The translations under genes were made by a program, and so were the position numbers. The notes beneath the pieces are model-generated. The model was given only the letters and a program-made list of their open reading frames with translations. It made no database searches and had not been told where the DNA came from. From Cohnella thailandensis (GTDB taxonomy: Bacteria; Bacillota; Bacilli; Paenibacillales; Paenibacillaceae), in assembly GCF_014212135.1 (NCBI RefSeq), contig NZ_JACJVQ010000006.1, positions 406,747 to 470,746 of the forward strand: DNA of 64,000 nt. Reading direction: 5' to 3'. Shown here piece after piece: positions 52,193 to 60,320 of this stretch (position 1 is the first letter of the stretch; each line of letters opens with the position of its first letter).

Positions 52193-53047
52193 TTAAGGTT
52201 GAGTGACCCGAATGCTGCCGCTGTCGGTGCGGACCTTGATCGTCTCGGTCGTTCTCTTCTCCGAGTCGGGGGAACGGACGGAGCCGGAATCCGACTTGAG
52301 GTCGTAAAATCCGCCGAAGTCGTTCGGCACTTCGACGCGCACGCTTCCGGAATCGCTCTTGATGTCGGCGTCCGAAGCGTCATCCTTCAGGAGCCGGATG
52401 CTTCCGGAATCCGACTCCAGCTTGGAGACTCCCTTCAGATGGTCGATCGTGATGCTTCCCGATTCGGAGGAAGCGGTTAGCGCGGCGGTCAGATTCTCGG
52501 CATGGATGCTTCCGGAATCGGATTCAAGCTCCAGCGTCTCGCCTTGGAAGCCGTACAGCTTGATGCTGCCCGAGTCGGATTCGATCTCGCCTTTGGCCGC
52601 CGCCGCACCGTTCACCCGGACGGAGCCCGAATCGGTGTCCACCTTAAACGACTGCAGCGCGGCGGCCGCTTCTTCCGTTAAGGAGACGGTAATCTCTTGG
52701 ACGGAATTGAAGTCGAAGTCGAAGCTGGCGAAGCTCCAGCCTTCCTTCATGTTGATCTTCAGGACCCCTCCGGACAACCGGGCATTCCTTACCTGATCGA
52801 TGATCTCTTCCTTGGCCCGGCCCGCGATTCGAACGGAATTGGTTCCGTCCTCGCTCGGCACGAAGCTGACGCGAAGCCCCAGGCTGTCGCTCTGGACCGC
52901 AAGCTGCTTGAGGTCCTTGGACCCGAGCTTCATTATATGTTCATAGGACTGTTTGTCTTCCCCGAATTGGAAGTTGTAGAAGGCCGCGCCGCCTATGCCG
53001 ATCAAAATGAGTCCTAAAGCTATCGAGATCCAACGTTTCTTGTTCAT
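52193..53047 (-). CDS. DUF4097 envelope protein with SDSGS ladder
   Basis: A 284-residue protein with one N-terminal membrane segment (about 8-25) and an exported DUF4097 beta-helix-like domain. From about residue 138 the short motif (S/T)DSGS(I/V) recurs eight times at about 18-22 residue intervals, one rung per turn of a beta solenoid. Family members accompany DUF1700 genes and PadR regulators in Bacillales and are thought to work in envelope stress, without a proven mechanism. It lies 3 bases after the DUF1700 gene, which indicates co-transcription. Confidence 0.85.
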   Translation of the reverse strand: MNKKRWISIALGLILIGIGGAAFYNFQFGEDKQSYEHIMKLGSKDLKQLAVQSDSLGLRVSFVPSEDGTNSVRIAGRAKEEIIDQVRNARLSGGVLKINMKEGWSFASFDFDFNSVQEITVSLTEEAAAALQSFKVDTDSGSVRVNGAAAAKGEIESDSGSIKLYGFQGETLELESDSGSIHAENLTAALTASSESGSITIDHLKGVSKLESDSGSIRLLKDDASDADIKSDSGSVRVEVPNDFGGFYDLKSDSGSVRSPDSEKRTTETIKVRTDSGSIRVTQP

Positions 53048-53050
53048 TTC

Positions 53051-53620
53051 TTATACCCGTCCTCTCAGTAATCGAAGGTTCCATTTCCCATAAGCGACAA
53101 CTCCCCGGAAGCCCAGCTTGGCAAGAGGGATGAACAGCAGGGCGAGCAGAATGCCGACGCCCGCGACGGCGACGTGCGCGAACAAGTTAGCCGGATAGAA
53201 GGAGCTGTTCCAGAACCAATCCAACAGGGTAAGCAAGGGTGAGGCGATCGCCGCTATGGCGGAGACGCCCAGCGACAGCACGGCAGCTCCCAAGGAGGCG
53301 ATGACGGGCAGCGCGACTAGGTTTAAGAAAAACAGCAGGATGCCGACTCCGACGAATCGCGCGAAGTCCGGACGCTTCGAGGGGCGATCGGAGTAGGTTT
53401 GCGAAATCTCCTTCTGAATGCGGTCCCGGCGTTCTTCCAGCATTCGTTCGGCCCGCATCAGCGGATCGCCGAGTCCGGCCAGGATTTCGTCTTCGGATCT
53501 TCCTTTTTGCAATTGATAAGCGATGCGGCGATCGAGCTCTCGGATCAGATCGTAGCGCTCGGGCTCGGGAATGGAGCTTAGATGGTAATTAAGGGCATCA
53601 AGGTAATCGTTCTTCTTCAT
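53051..53620 (-). CDS. DUF1700 membrane protein
   Basis: A 189-residue protein. The N-terminal 65 residues (YLDALNYHLSSIPEPERYDLIRELDRRI and LAGLGDPLMRAERMLEE) are the DUF1700 cytoplasmic helical domain; two or three hydrophobic segments follow (about 88-125 and 145-175). DUF1700 and DUF4097 genes normally stand behind a PadR-type repressor; no such gene is present on either side here. The ATG follows GGAGAG by five bases. Confidence 0.85.
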   Translation of the reverse strand: MKKNDYLDALNYHLSSIPEPERYDLIRELDRRIAYQLQKGRSEDEILAGLGDPLMRAERMLEERRDRIQKEISQTYSDRPSKRPDFARFVGVGILLFFLNLVALPVIASLGAAVLSLGVSAIAAIASPLLTLLDWFWNSSFYPANLFAHVAVAGVGILLALLFIPLAKLGFRGVVAYGKWNLRLLRGRV

Positions 53621-53783
53621 GGTTTCTCTCCGTTCGCTGGAAAGTGGATTGTAAGCTTAGTTTAAAGGAGTTTGGCTGCTTCTCCCACCACCCGGGGGAC
53701 GGTTTGAAACCCGACTTGAGTCGGGGTGGACATAAATTTGGACACGGAATTTTCACAAAGGACATGATTTTGTCACAAGTGTG

Positions 53784-53792
53784 TGATATAAT
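53784..53792 (+). promoter_or_regulatory. Extended -10 promoter
   Basis: TGATATAAT is a perfect extended -10 box about 40 bases before the small membrane protein gene. No consensus -35. TTTTCACAAA and TTGTCACAAG just upstream form a repeated CACAA motif that may bind a regulator. Confidence 0.6.
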
Positions 53793-53832
53793 AGACACAA
53801 ATAGCGCTTACATGACGAGGAGTGTGGCGAAC

Positions 53833-54081
53833 ATGAGGACGTTTGACATGTTCAGGGCTACTAAATGGATAGCGGCAATCGTTATTGCGATCGGCATCAT
53901 CTTGAGCTGTTGGCATATTAGGGATTTCAGCGACGAGAATCTCGGGTTGATGATCGGAATCGGTTTCCTGGTTGGCGGAATCCAGGTTCTGATTATCGGA
54001 GCGTTCGCGCCTCTGATGCAAAGAATGAGCGAGGAAGCTCCGCCCGTACCGGAATCGGCGCCCGATAAGCCGCTTGCTTAA
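53833..54081 (+). CDS. Small membrane protein with two hydrophobic segments
   Basis: An 82-residue protein with two membrane segments (about residues 10-28 and 37-60) and an acidic, proline-rich C-terminal tail (MSEEAPPVPESAPDKP). ATG 53833 follows GAGGAG by about ten bases; the upstream ATG at 53812 has no ribosome site. It has its own promoter and terminator. No named family is recognised; position between the DUF4097 pair and the oxidase operon gives no clear clue. Confidence 0.65.
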   Translation: MRTFDMFRATKWIAAIVIAIGIILSCWHIRDFSDENLGLMIGIGFLVGGIQVLIIGAFAPLMQRMSEEAPPVPESAPDKPLA

Positions 54082-54107
54082 CCCTATTAATAGGAAATAA
54101 AACAATC

Positions 54108-54136
54108 AAGGCTGATGAGGAGTTCATCGGCCTTTT
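54108..54136 (+). terminator. Terminator after the small membrane protein
   Basis: AAGGCTGATGA (54108-54118) pairs with TCATCGGCCTT (54124-54134), followed by TTTT. Confidence 0.75.
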
Positions 54137-54159
54137 CTGCATGGATTGGTTGTAGTCGA

Positions 54160-54271
54160 ACTGTCTCGTTCGCAGATCCTAATCCGGTTTCGAAACCGAA
54201 TAAAAGTGTAAGGTTTAGCAAGGGCCTCGATTCCCTGTTTTAGCAGGCGATTGAGGCGCTTCCTTTTTTTT
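54160..54271 (+). ncRNA. Candidate leader or small RNA ending in an orphan terminator
   Basis: After the previous gene has already been terminated, three further hairpins follow: CGAAC/GTTCG (about 54157-54171), the 14-base palindrome CGGTTTCGAAACCG (54185-54198), and a terminator with arms GCCTC (54224-54228) and GAGGC (54253-54257) plus inner CCTG/CAGG, followed by eight T (54264-54271). It may be an attenuator in a long qox leader or an independent small RNA. No known riboswitch pattern is recognised and no promoter is evident. The rest of the gap to 54528 holds only a GAAATGG/CCATTTC inverted repeat (54300-54337). Confidence 0.35.
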
Positions 54272-54528
54272 GTGGGAGGGACATACGGGCATATTGGCAC
54301 GAAATGGAGCCGGACAGGCCTGACTGGAAGCCATTTCAGGCATTTGTATCAAGTTAAGTCGAAATGGTGAACAAATTATTGCGAAATAAAGAACGTAATA
54401 TGTCTCCTTTGTTAACAGTGCAGAAGATCACAAGGGTTTCTGGTATCTTAAAGTCGTCGAGCGTAACCGAGTTCGGAACGGTTCCGCAATTCTGTTCAAA
54501 TAGCATCGCTGAGGAGATGAGAAAGTTT

Positions 54529-55470
54529 ATGAAGTTAAGGGGTTGGGGTCGACTCGTTGCCGCGATACCGCTGCTTGCGATCGTGTTCCTGATGTCCGGC
54601 TGCAGCACGGACATGGGCGTGCTGGATCCTAAGGGCATCGTTGCCGACCAGCAGTTCGATCTTATCATGATTACGATCGTGATCAGCATTATCATCCTCG
54701 TGCCCGTCCTGGGCATGGCGTTCTACTTCGCCTGGAAGTATCGCGAAGCGAACAAAGCGAACGTGGAGTACAAGCCGAATTGGTCTCACAGCACCAAGAT
54801 CGAAGCGTGGATGTGGGGAATTCCGATCCTTATCATCGTCGTCTTGGGCGCGATCACGGTTGCTTACTCTTATAAGCTGGAGCCTTCCAAGGCGTTGGCG
54901 GCGGAATCGGAGCAAGGCGTCAAGCCGATCACGATCGAAGTCACGTCGCTGGACTGGAAGTGGCTCTTCACTTATCCGGAGCAAGGCATCGCTACGGTTA
55001 ATTACGTACGGTTCCCGGAAGACGTTCCAGTCGAATTCAAGCTGACCTCGGACGCGCCGATGAACTCGTTCTGGATTCCGCAGCTCGGCGGACAGATTTA
55101 TACGATGTCCGGCATGGCGATGGAGCTGAATCTCATGGCTAGCGAGATCGGACAGTATCAAGGTCGCGGGGCCAACTTCAGCGGCGAGCACTTCGGCAAA
55201 ATGGAGTTCATCGCGGAGGCGACCTCGCAAGGGGACTTCGACAAGTGGGTATCCGATATCAAGCAATCCTCGCCGGCGCTCACCGAGCAGGGCTATGACG
55301 AGCTGGCCGAACCGGGGATCGTCGAGACGAACGACACGTACTCCTCCTTCCCGGAAGGCTTGTTCGACCGGATCGTGAGCAAGTACGGCTCCTCGCACAA
55401 TCATAGCGAAGGTTCGGAAGGGGAAACCTCCTCAGAGGCGACTTCTTCCGAGAGCGGAGCGGACAAGTAA
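54529..55470 (+). CDS. qoxA: Cytochrome aa3 quinol oxidase subunit II
   Basis: A 313-residue lipoprotein (lipobox LMSGC) with two membrane segments (about 33-55 and 78-100) and a periplasm-facing cupredoxin-like domain. The Cu-A binding Cys and His ligands of cytochrome c oxidases are absent: the loop reads QYQGRGANFSGEHFGKMEF, as in quinol oxidases. It is therefore QoxA, not CtaC. The Ser/Glu-rich tail (GSEGETSSEATSSES) is lineage-specific. ATG 54529 is preferred, with GAGGAG twelve bases ahead; an ATG at 54517 directly abuts that site. First gene of qoxABCD. Confidence 0.92.
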   Translation: MKLRGWGRLVAAIPLLAIVFLMSGCSTDMGVLDPKGIVADQQFDLIMITIVISIIILVPVLGMAFYFAWKYREANKANVEYKPNWSHSTKIEAWMWGIPILIIVVLGAITVAYSYKLEPSKALAAESEQGVKPITIEVTSLDWKWLFTYPEQGIATVNYVRFPEDVPVEFKLTSDAPMNSFWIPQLGGQIYTMSGMAMELNLMASEIGQYQGRGANFSGEHFGKMEFIAEATSQGDFDKWVSDIKQSSPALTEQGYDELAEPGIVETNDTYSSFPEGLFDRIVSKYGSSHNHSEGSEGETSSEATSSESGADK

Positions 55471-55497
55471 ACGAGGATAAGATAAGGAGGATGTCTC

Positions 55498-57468
55498 GTG
55501 TGGGAAGATATTAAAGATTGGGCTTCCGGGTTCTTCGTAACCGGAGATCCGCTCATTTACGGCGCTGACGTGGCGATCGTGCTCGCCACCGTCTCCATCT
55601 TGTTCGTGCTGACCTACTTCAAGAAGTGGGGCTGGCTGTGGCGGGAATGGATCACGACCGTCGATCATAAGAAAATCGGCATCATGTATATTATCGCGTC
55701 TTTGCTTATGTTGTTCCGCGGCGGGATGGACGCCTTGCTGATGCGGACGCAGCTCGTTATGCCGGATATGGAATTCCTTAAGCCGGAGCACTATAACGAG
55801 ATCTTCACGACTCACGGGGTCATCATGATTCTGTTCATGGCGATGCCTCTGATGTTCGGTTTGTTCAACATCGCCGTTCCGCTGCAGATTGGCGCGCGGG
55901 ACGTCGCTTTCCCTGTACTTAACTCTCTTAGCTTCTGGCTATTCTTTATGGGCGCCATGCTGTTCAACCTGTCGTTCGTTATCGGCGGCTCGCCGAACGC
56001 CGGCTGGCTGGCTTACCCTCCGTTGTCCGAGAAGATGTTTAACCCCGGCGTGGGGCAAGACTTCTACATCTGGGGCATTCAGATCTCCGGTATCGGCAGC
56101 TTGATGACCGGCATCAACTTTGTCGTTACGATTCTCAAGATGCGCGCGCCGGGCATGAAGCTGATGAAGATGCCGATGTTCACCTGGTCGGTTCTGGCCA
56201 GCAGCTTGACGATCATGCTGGCGTTCCCGATTCTGACGGTTACGCTGGCGCTGCTGTTCATCGACCGGTTCCTCGGGGCGCACTTCTTCACCCTCGACGG
56301 CGGCGGCAACCCGATGATGTACATCAACCTCATCTGGATGTGGGGCCACCCCGAAGTTTATATCGTTATTCTTCCGGCGTTCGGGATCTTCTCCGATATC
56401 GTCTCGACCTTCGCGAAGAAGAAGCTGTTCGGCTACAAGTCCATGGTGTTCGCTCTCATGAGCATCTCCATCGTGTCCTTCGTCACTTGGGCGCACCACT
56501 TCTTCACGATGGGATCCGGCGCCAGCGTCAACGCGTTCTTCGCGGTCTCGACGATGATCATCGCGATTCCGACCGGCGTTAAAGTATTCAACTGGCTATT
56601 CACGATGTATAAAGGACGAATCTCGTTCAAGACTCCGATGCTTTGGACGATGGGCTTCATTCCGTGCTTCGTCGTCGGCGGTTTGACGGGCGTCATGCTG
56701 TCGGTAGCTCCCGCCGACTTCCAGTTCCATAACAGCTACTTCCTGATCGCGCACTTCCACCAAGTGCTGATCGGCGGCGTCGCCTTCGGCTACTTCGCCG
56801 GCTTGTACTACTGGTGGCCGAAGATGTTCGGCTTCAAGCTCGACGAGAAGCTCGGCAAGTGGGCCTTCTGGCTCTGGAACATCGGCTTCTACGTCTGCTT
56901 CATGCCGCAATACGTGCTCGGCCTGATGGGCATGACCCGTCGCTACAGCACGTATGGCTGGGACACCGGCTGGTTCGGCTTGAACCTCGTTTCGACGATC
57001 GGCGGTTTTATCATGGGCGCGGGCTTCCTCGTTCAAGTGTGGCAGATTCTTTACAGCATTAAGAAAATGGATAAGGACACGACGGGCGACCCGTGGGATG
57101 GCCGCACGCTCGAATGGTCGATCCAATCTCCGGCTCCGATGTACAACTTCGCGACCGATCCGGTCGTCAAGGACGTGGACGATTGGTGGGAAGAGAAGCA
57201 GCGCATCGCGGCGGGCGGCAAGCCGGCTCCGAAGCCGGCGCTCGCTCCGATCCACATGCCGAAGAACTCGGCCATGCCGATCATCAAGTCGACCTTCTGG
57301 TTCCTCGCGGGCTTCGGCTTCGTGTTCGACTGGATGTGGCTTGCGCTTCCAGCCATGGCGGGCGTCGCCATCACGATGCTTTGCTACTCCTTCCGGTATG
57401 ATACGGATTACTACGTTCCGGTCGAGGAGATCAGAAAAACCGAGGCTGCTGCAGGGAGGGCTGTCTAA
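55498..57468 (+). CDS. qoxB: Cytochrome aa3 quinol oxidase subunit I
   Basis: A 656-residue haem-copper oxidase core subunit that reduces oxygen to water and pumps protons using menaquinol. Ligand histidines are recognisable in FTTHGVIMI (low-spin haem), WGHPEVYI (Cu-B His cross-linked to Tyr), THHFF-type WAHHFFTMG (Cu-B) and HFHQVLIGG (haems). It follows B. subtilis QoxB closely from VTGDPLIYGA to VDEIRKTE-like C-terminus. The GTG start at 55498 stands seven bases after AAGGAGG; the ATG between them is in another frame. Confidence 0.96.
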   Translation: MWEDIKDWASGFFVTGDPLIYGADVAIVLATVSILFVLTYFKKWGWLWREWITTVDHKKIGIMYIIASLLMLFRGGMDALLMRTQLVMPDMEFLKPEHYNEIFTTHGVIMILFMAMPLMFGLFNIAVPLQIGARDVAFPVLNSLSFWLFFMGAMLFNLSFVIGGSPNAGWLAYPPLSEKMFNPGVGQDFYIWGIQISGIGSLMTGINFVVTILKMRAPGMKLMKMPMFTWSVLASSLTIMLAFPILTVTLALLFIDRFLGAHFFTLDGGGNPMMYINLIWMWGHPEVYIVILPAFGIFSDIVSTFAKKKLFGYKSMVFALMSISIVSFVTWAHHFFTMGSGASVNAFFAVSTMIIAIPTGVKVFNWLFTMYKGRISFKTPMLWTMGFIPCFVVGGLTGVMLSVAPADFQFHNSYFLIAHFHQVLIGGVAFGYFAGLYYWWPKMFGFKLDEKLGKWAFWLWNIGFYVCFMPQYVLGLMGMTRRYSTYGWDTGWFGLNLVSTIGGFIMGAGFLVQVWQILYSIKKMDKDTTGDPWDGRTLEWSIQSPAPMYNFATDPVVKDVDDWWEEKQRIAAGGKPAPKPALAPIHMPKNSAMPIIKSTFWFLAGFGFVFDWMWLALPAMAGVAITMLCYSFRYDTDYYVPVEEIRKTEAAAGRAV

Positions 57469-58100
57469 TGTCTCACAATGCGAATCACGCCGTGTCTCAC
57501 GGGCATGGCCATGACCACGACCACGGTCATGACGGGCATCACAACATGGAAGCCCTCCGTCAAATGGGCTTCTGGCTGTTCCTGATCACCGACTGTATCT
57601 TGTTCGGAACGCTGTTCGCGACGTATCTCGTGCTTCACAACAATACGGCGGGAGGCCCGACGGCCTCCGAGCTGTTCGAGATGCCGGGCGTCATCGCCGA
57701 AACGTTCATCCTGCTCACCTCGAGCTTCACGAGCGGTTTGGCCGTGCTCTGCATGCACAAAGGCAACAAAAACGGCCTTATCGGTTGGTTGATCGTCACG
57801 ATTATTCTCGGCGCTTCCTTCGTTACGCTGGAAATCTCCGAGTTCCTGACGATGATCGACGAAGGCGCCAAGATCTCGACCAGCGCGTTCCTCTCCAGCT
57901 TCTACACGCTGGTCGGAACGCACGGACTTCACGTCTCGGTCGGCCTGGTCTGGATGATCGCGTTGATCGTTCAGATCGCGCGCCGCGGCATTACGCCGGT
58001 CACGACCCGCAAGGTCAACATCATCAGCCTGTACTGGCACTTCCTGGACGTCGTCTGGATCTTCGTGTTCACTATCGTATACATGATGGGGGTGATGTAA
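57468..58100 (+). CDS. qoxC: Cytochrome aa3 quinol oxidase subunit III
   Basis: A 210-residue subunit with five membrane helices, the quinol-oxidase length (seven helices occur in cytochrome c oxidases). An unusual His-rich N-terminus (HGHGHDHDHGHDGHH) precedes LRQMGFWLFLITDCILFGTLFATY; THGLHVSVGLVWM and LYWHFLDVVWIFVFT are the subunit III motifs. The start overlaps the qoxB stop as TAATG. It stabilises the oxidase core. The His-rich segment could bind metal, not shown. Confidence 0.95.
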   Translation: MSHNANHAVSHGHGHDHDHGHDGHHNMEALRQMGFWLFLITDCILFGTLFATYLVLHNNTAGGPTASELFEMPGVIAETFILLTSSFTSGLAVLCMHKGNKNGLIGWLIVTIILGASFVTLEISEFLTMIDEGAKISTSAFLSSFYTLVGTHGLHVSVGLVWMIALIVQIARRGITPVTTRKVNIISLYWHFLDVVWIFVFTIVYMMGVM

Positions 58101-58101
58101 G

Positions 58102-58431
58102 ATGGCGCAACATCAAACTCATTCCCACGACGAACACGAGTCCCACGGCTCGCTGAAGTCCTACGTCATCGGGTTTGTCCTGTCGCTTATTCTTACGGCC
58201 ATTCCGCTGATCTTCGTTCTTAACGATATCGTGGAAGGAACGGCGGCTAACGTCGTCCTGCTCGTGACGGCGGTACTCCAATTCGTCGTTCAGCTGTTCT
58301 TCTTCATGCACTTGAAGGAAGAGAAGAAGCCGCGTTGGAACCTGATGGCGCTTATTCTCGGCTTGGTCATCGTGCTCGTTATCGTCATCGGATCCATCTG
58401 GATCATGGGCAACAACGAAGTGTATCAATAA
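58102..58431 (+). CDS. qoxD: Cytochrome aa3 quinol oxidase subunit IV
   Basis: A 109-residue subunit with three membrane helices (about 20-42, 45-67 and 80-103) and a His-rich N-terminus like that of QoxC. LSLILTAIPLIFVLN, QLFFFMHLKEEKKPRWNLM match the QoxD/CyoD family. It starts one base after the qoxC stop and completes the qoxABCD operon. It supports assembly of the enzyme. Confidence 0.93.
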   Translation: MAQHQTHSHDEHESHGSLKSYVIGFVLSLILTAIPLIFVLNDIVEGTAANVVLLVTAVLQFVVQLFFFMHLKEEKKPRWNLMALILGLVIVLVIVIGSIWIMGNNEVYQ

Positions 58432-58441
58432 GGATAAGAAA

Positions 58442-58480
58442 AAACGGGTGTTCTCCGTCTGCGGTGGAGGACACCCGTTT
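58442..58480. terminator. Terminator of the qox operon
   Basis: AAACGGGTGTTCTCC (58442-58456) and GGAGGACACCCGTTT (58466-58480) form a 15-bp stem with one mismatch; it lies between convergent genes and can work on both strands. Confidence 0.85.
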
Positions 58481-58509
58481 GTGCTTGTTGAGGTGATGCT
58501 GGGGGTTGG

Positions 58510-59406
58510 CTATTCCCCCTCGTTCCAGGGGTTCAGATGGACCATGACCTCGATGACGTCCTCGTCGCACTCTATGATGCAGCGCTTGATCTCGCGGCTG
58601 ATATCGTGGCCTTGCTGGATCGTGTAGTGGCTGGGAATGCCGACGCGAATATCGACGATAATGTAATGGCCGTGTTCCCTTGCGCGAATGCGGTCCATTC
58701 GTTTGATCGGTTCAAGCGCGAATACGGCTTTCTCGTAACGTGCCAGACGCTCCGGAGAGATCGTTCTCTCCATCAGGATGTCGATGGACTCCTTGCCCAT
58801 CTCGACCGCGAGCTTGAGGACGAGAAGGGAGACAATGATGCCGGCGATCGGATCTCCGTAAGCCGTCCATGACCACCCGAGATGCTCTCCCGCAAGGGCG
58901 AGTCCGATGCCAAGAACGGCGGCGAGAGAAGCGTAAACGTCGGCGAGATGGTCGTAAGCGGTGGCCAGCACGCTTTTGCTCTTCTCCAAGCGGCCGATTC
59001 GGACCGTGTACACGTACAGCGCGAGCTTCCAGAGCAGAGAGATGACGGCCGCGATCAGGGGCAGGCTGCTCTCGCTGACGGCTGGCTCCATGAGGGTCAG
59101 GAGGGAATGGTATCCGATCCATATCGCAGCCAGCGCCAGGATGACCGCGACGAACGCCGAGGCGACGACCTCCGCTTTGCCGTGTCCGTAAGGGTGATCG
59201 TCGTCCGCGGGCTTCTTCGAGACCATGGACGAGGTGAGAGCGGCGACGGTGGCGATGATATCGCCGGCGTTGTGGATTCCGTCTGCGATCAGGACGGAGC
59301 TTCCGAACGCAAGTCCGACTCCGGTCTTAAGAAGGGTGAGGACAATGTTGCTGATCAAGCTGATCCAGATGGCGATCAAGCTCTTGGAAGGTTGCGTAGA
59401 ACTCAA
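58510..59406 (-). CDS. Cation diffusion facilitator, possible manganese exporter
   Basis: A 298-residue CDF protein that would export a divalent metal in exchange for protons. Six membrane segments (about 10-210) contain the metal site DGIHNAGD and YDHLADV; DDHPYGHGKAE is the conserved loop, and the C-terminal cytoplasmic domain (about 215-298) is the ferredoxin-like regulatory fold. The DxxxD-type sites and overall likeness to YeaB (MneS) favour Mn2+ over Zn2+, tentatively. The start is TTG, eight bases after AGGGAG. A leader with a small reading frame and an intrinsic terminator lies directly upstream. Confidence 0.88.
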   Translation of the reverse strand: MSSTQPSKSLIAIWISLISNIVLTLLKTGVGLAFGSSVLIADGIHNAGDIIATVAALTSSMVSKKPADDDHPYGHGKAEVVASAFVAVILALAAIWIGYHSLLTLMEPAVSESSLPLIAAVISLLWKLALYVYTVRIGRLEKSKSVLATAYDHLADVYASLAAVLGIGLALAGEHLGWSWTAYGDPIAGIIVSLLVLKLAVEMGKESIDILMERTISPERLARYEKAVFALEPIKRMDRIRAREHGHYIIVDIRVGIPSHYTIQQGHDISREIKRCIIECDEDVIEVMVHLNPWNEGE

Positions 59407-59420
59407 GATGATGGCTCCCT

Positions 59421-59513
59421 CTAATAATGTTTGCCTCGCGCAAAAAGAAAACAGGTCCTCAACCGGCGGTTGAAGACCTGATTTTTACGATATGGACCGA
59501 CTAGCTCCGTCAT
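59421..59513 (-). CDS. Candidate 30-residue leader peptide of the CDF gene
   Basis: A 31-codon frame starts with ATG eight bases after AAGGAGGGTGG, the strongest ribosome site in the neighbourhood. It begins MTELVGPYRKNQ, reads through both arms of the terminator at 59442-59480 and stops just before the ribosome site of the CDF gene. Translation of such a frame would affect terminator folding. The peptide is basic (several Arg/Lys) and unlike any I can name. It may be a true leader peptide or the coding potential may be incidental to a structured regulatory RNA. Confidence 0.45.
   Translation of the reverse strand: MTELVGPYRKNQVFNRRLRTCFLFARGKHY
59442..59480 (-). terminator. Attenuator in the CDF leader
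   Basis: On the minus strand CAGGTCTTCAACCG pairs with GGTTGAGGACCTG and is followed by TTTTCTTTTT. It stands between the promoter and the CDF start, so the gene can be read only if termination is prevented. A GGGTG-GAGA-CACCC hairpin (59513-59526) lies upstream, over the leader start. Confidence 0.8.
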
Positions 59514-59553
59514 GGGTGTCTCCACCCTCCTTCGTTAACGCGACAATTCCTTT

Positions 59554-59583
59554 ATTTTATCACAAAATCATCTCGATAACCAA
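59554..59583 (-). promoter_or_regulatory. Probable promoter of the CDF gene
   Basis: On the minus strand TTGGTT, an 18-base spacer and TAAAAT, with an extended TGA in front of the -10. It would give a leader of about 140 nucleotides. Confidence 0.5.
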
Positions 59584-59669
59584 CGAAAAGCCATGACCGG
59601 ATTGCTCCGATCCGCGTAGGGGAGTAAAATAAGAGCAGATCGTTTGGATACTTTCCTAGGGTTGGAGGA

Positions 59670-60185
59670 ATGATTATCGTGGCGCTTTCGCAGCTTCTCC
59701 CGCTGCTCGGCTCCTTGTTGGCCGGAGTGGCGGTTATCATAGTCCGATTGAAGGCGGCGAGCAAGCCGACCTCGCTTCGCAAGATCATCGCGCCGCCGCT
59801 CGGGATGGCGACGGGATTTCTTATGTTCGTCGTTCCCGACACGCGCATCCCGTGGCTCTGGGCTCTTGCCGCGTTCGCGGTCGGAGCGGTCTTCTTCGCT
59901 TACCCGCTTATCGCGACCTCCCGTTTCGAGGTGAAGGACGGCCAGATATACCTCAAGCGGTCCAAAATCTTTGTTGTCATCATCGTAGCGCTGCTGGCGG
60001 TTCGGGTTCTTCTTCATGACGTCGTCGATGCTTACGTGACCATTCCGCAATCGGCGGGGCTGTTCTTCCTGCTTGCCTTCGGGATGCTGCTGCCGTGGAG
60101 GCTGGCGATGTGGAAGGGGTATGCCGTTGTGGAGAAGCAGTTGGCCGGCGATGGGGCAAGTCAAGGCGCGGGACGCGCGCGATAA
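59670..60185 (+). CDS. ccdC: CcdC family membrane protein
   Basis: A 171-residue integral membrane protein with about four or five hydrophobic segments and the CcdC pattern: LRKIIAPPLGMATGFLMFVVP, TSRFEVKDGQIYLKRSKIFVVIIVALLAVR and the C-terminal LLPWRLAMW. In B. subtilis ccdC lies with ccdA, but its own role in cytochrome c assembly is not essential. Here it stands alone near the qox operon, which needs no cytochrome c. GGAGG is one base ahead of the ATG, so an in-frame GTG at 59679 could also be used. Confidence 0.82.
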   Translation: MIIVALSQLLPLLGSLLAGVAVIIVRLKAASKPTSLRKIIAPPLGMATGFLMFVVPDTRIPWLWALAAFAVGAVFFAYPLIATSRFEVKDGQIYLKRSKIFVVIIVALLAVRVLLHDVVDAYVTIPQSAGLFFLLAFGMLLPWRLAMWKGYAVVEKQLAGDGASQGAGRAR

Positions 60186-60195
60186 CGAACGTTCG

Positions 60196-60235
60196 GAAGC
60201 GGATGCGAGAGAACCTCGGATCTGCTTCTTTTTTT
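60196..60235 (+). terminator. Terminator after ccdC
   Basis: GAAGCGGATGCGAG (60196-60209) pairs with CTCGGATCTGCTTC (60215-60228) with two mismatches, followed by TTCTTTTTTT. Confidence 0.8.
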
Positions 60236-60320
60236 GTCGATTTATGACTTAAACCTTACGCGTATAGTGATATTAACGTAATAAATAGCCAAAAAACTGT
60301 TGATTATACGTAAAGAATAT

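Noticed and set aside
53752..53786. Rex or ResD binding site near the small membrane protein promoter
   Set aside because: TTCACAAA and TGTCACAAG half-sites are present but not in a proper inverted arrangement; not enough to name a regulator.
53250..54100. PadR gene beside DUF1700
   Set aside because: The neighbouring small protein is a two-helix membrane protein, not a winged helix.
54529..55470. CtaC, subunit II of cytochrome c oxidase
   Set aside because: Cu-A ligands and a cytochrome c domain are missing, and the operon order and QoxB sequence fit a quinol oxidase.
59407..59583. yybP-ykoY, NiCo or M-box riboswitch
   Set aside because: Conserved core bases of these RNAs are not visible; kept as an unclassified attenuator.
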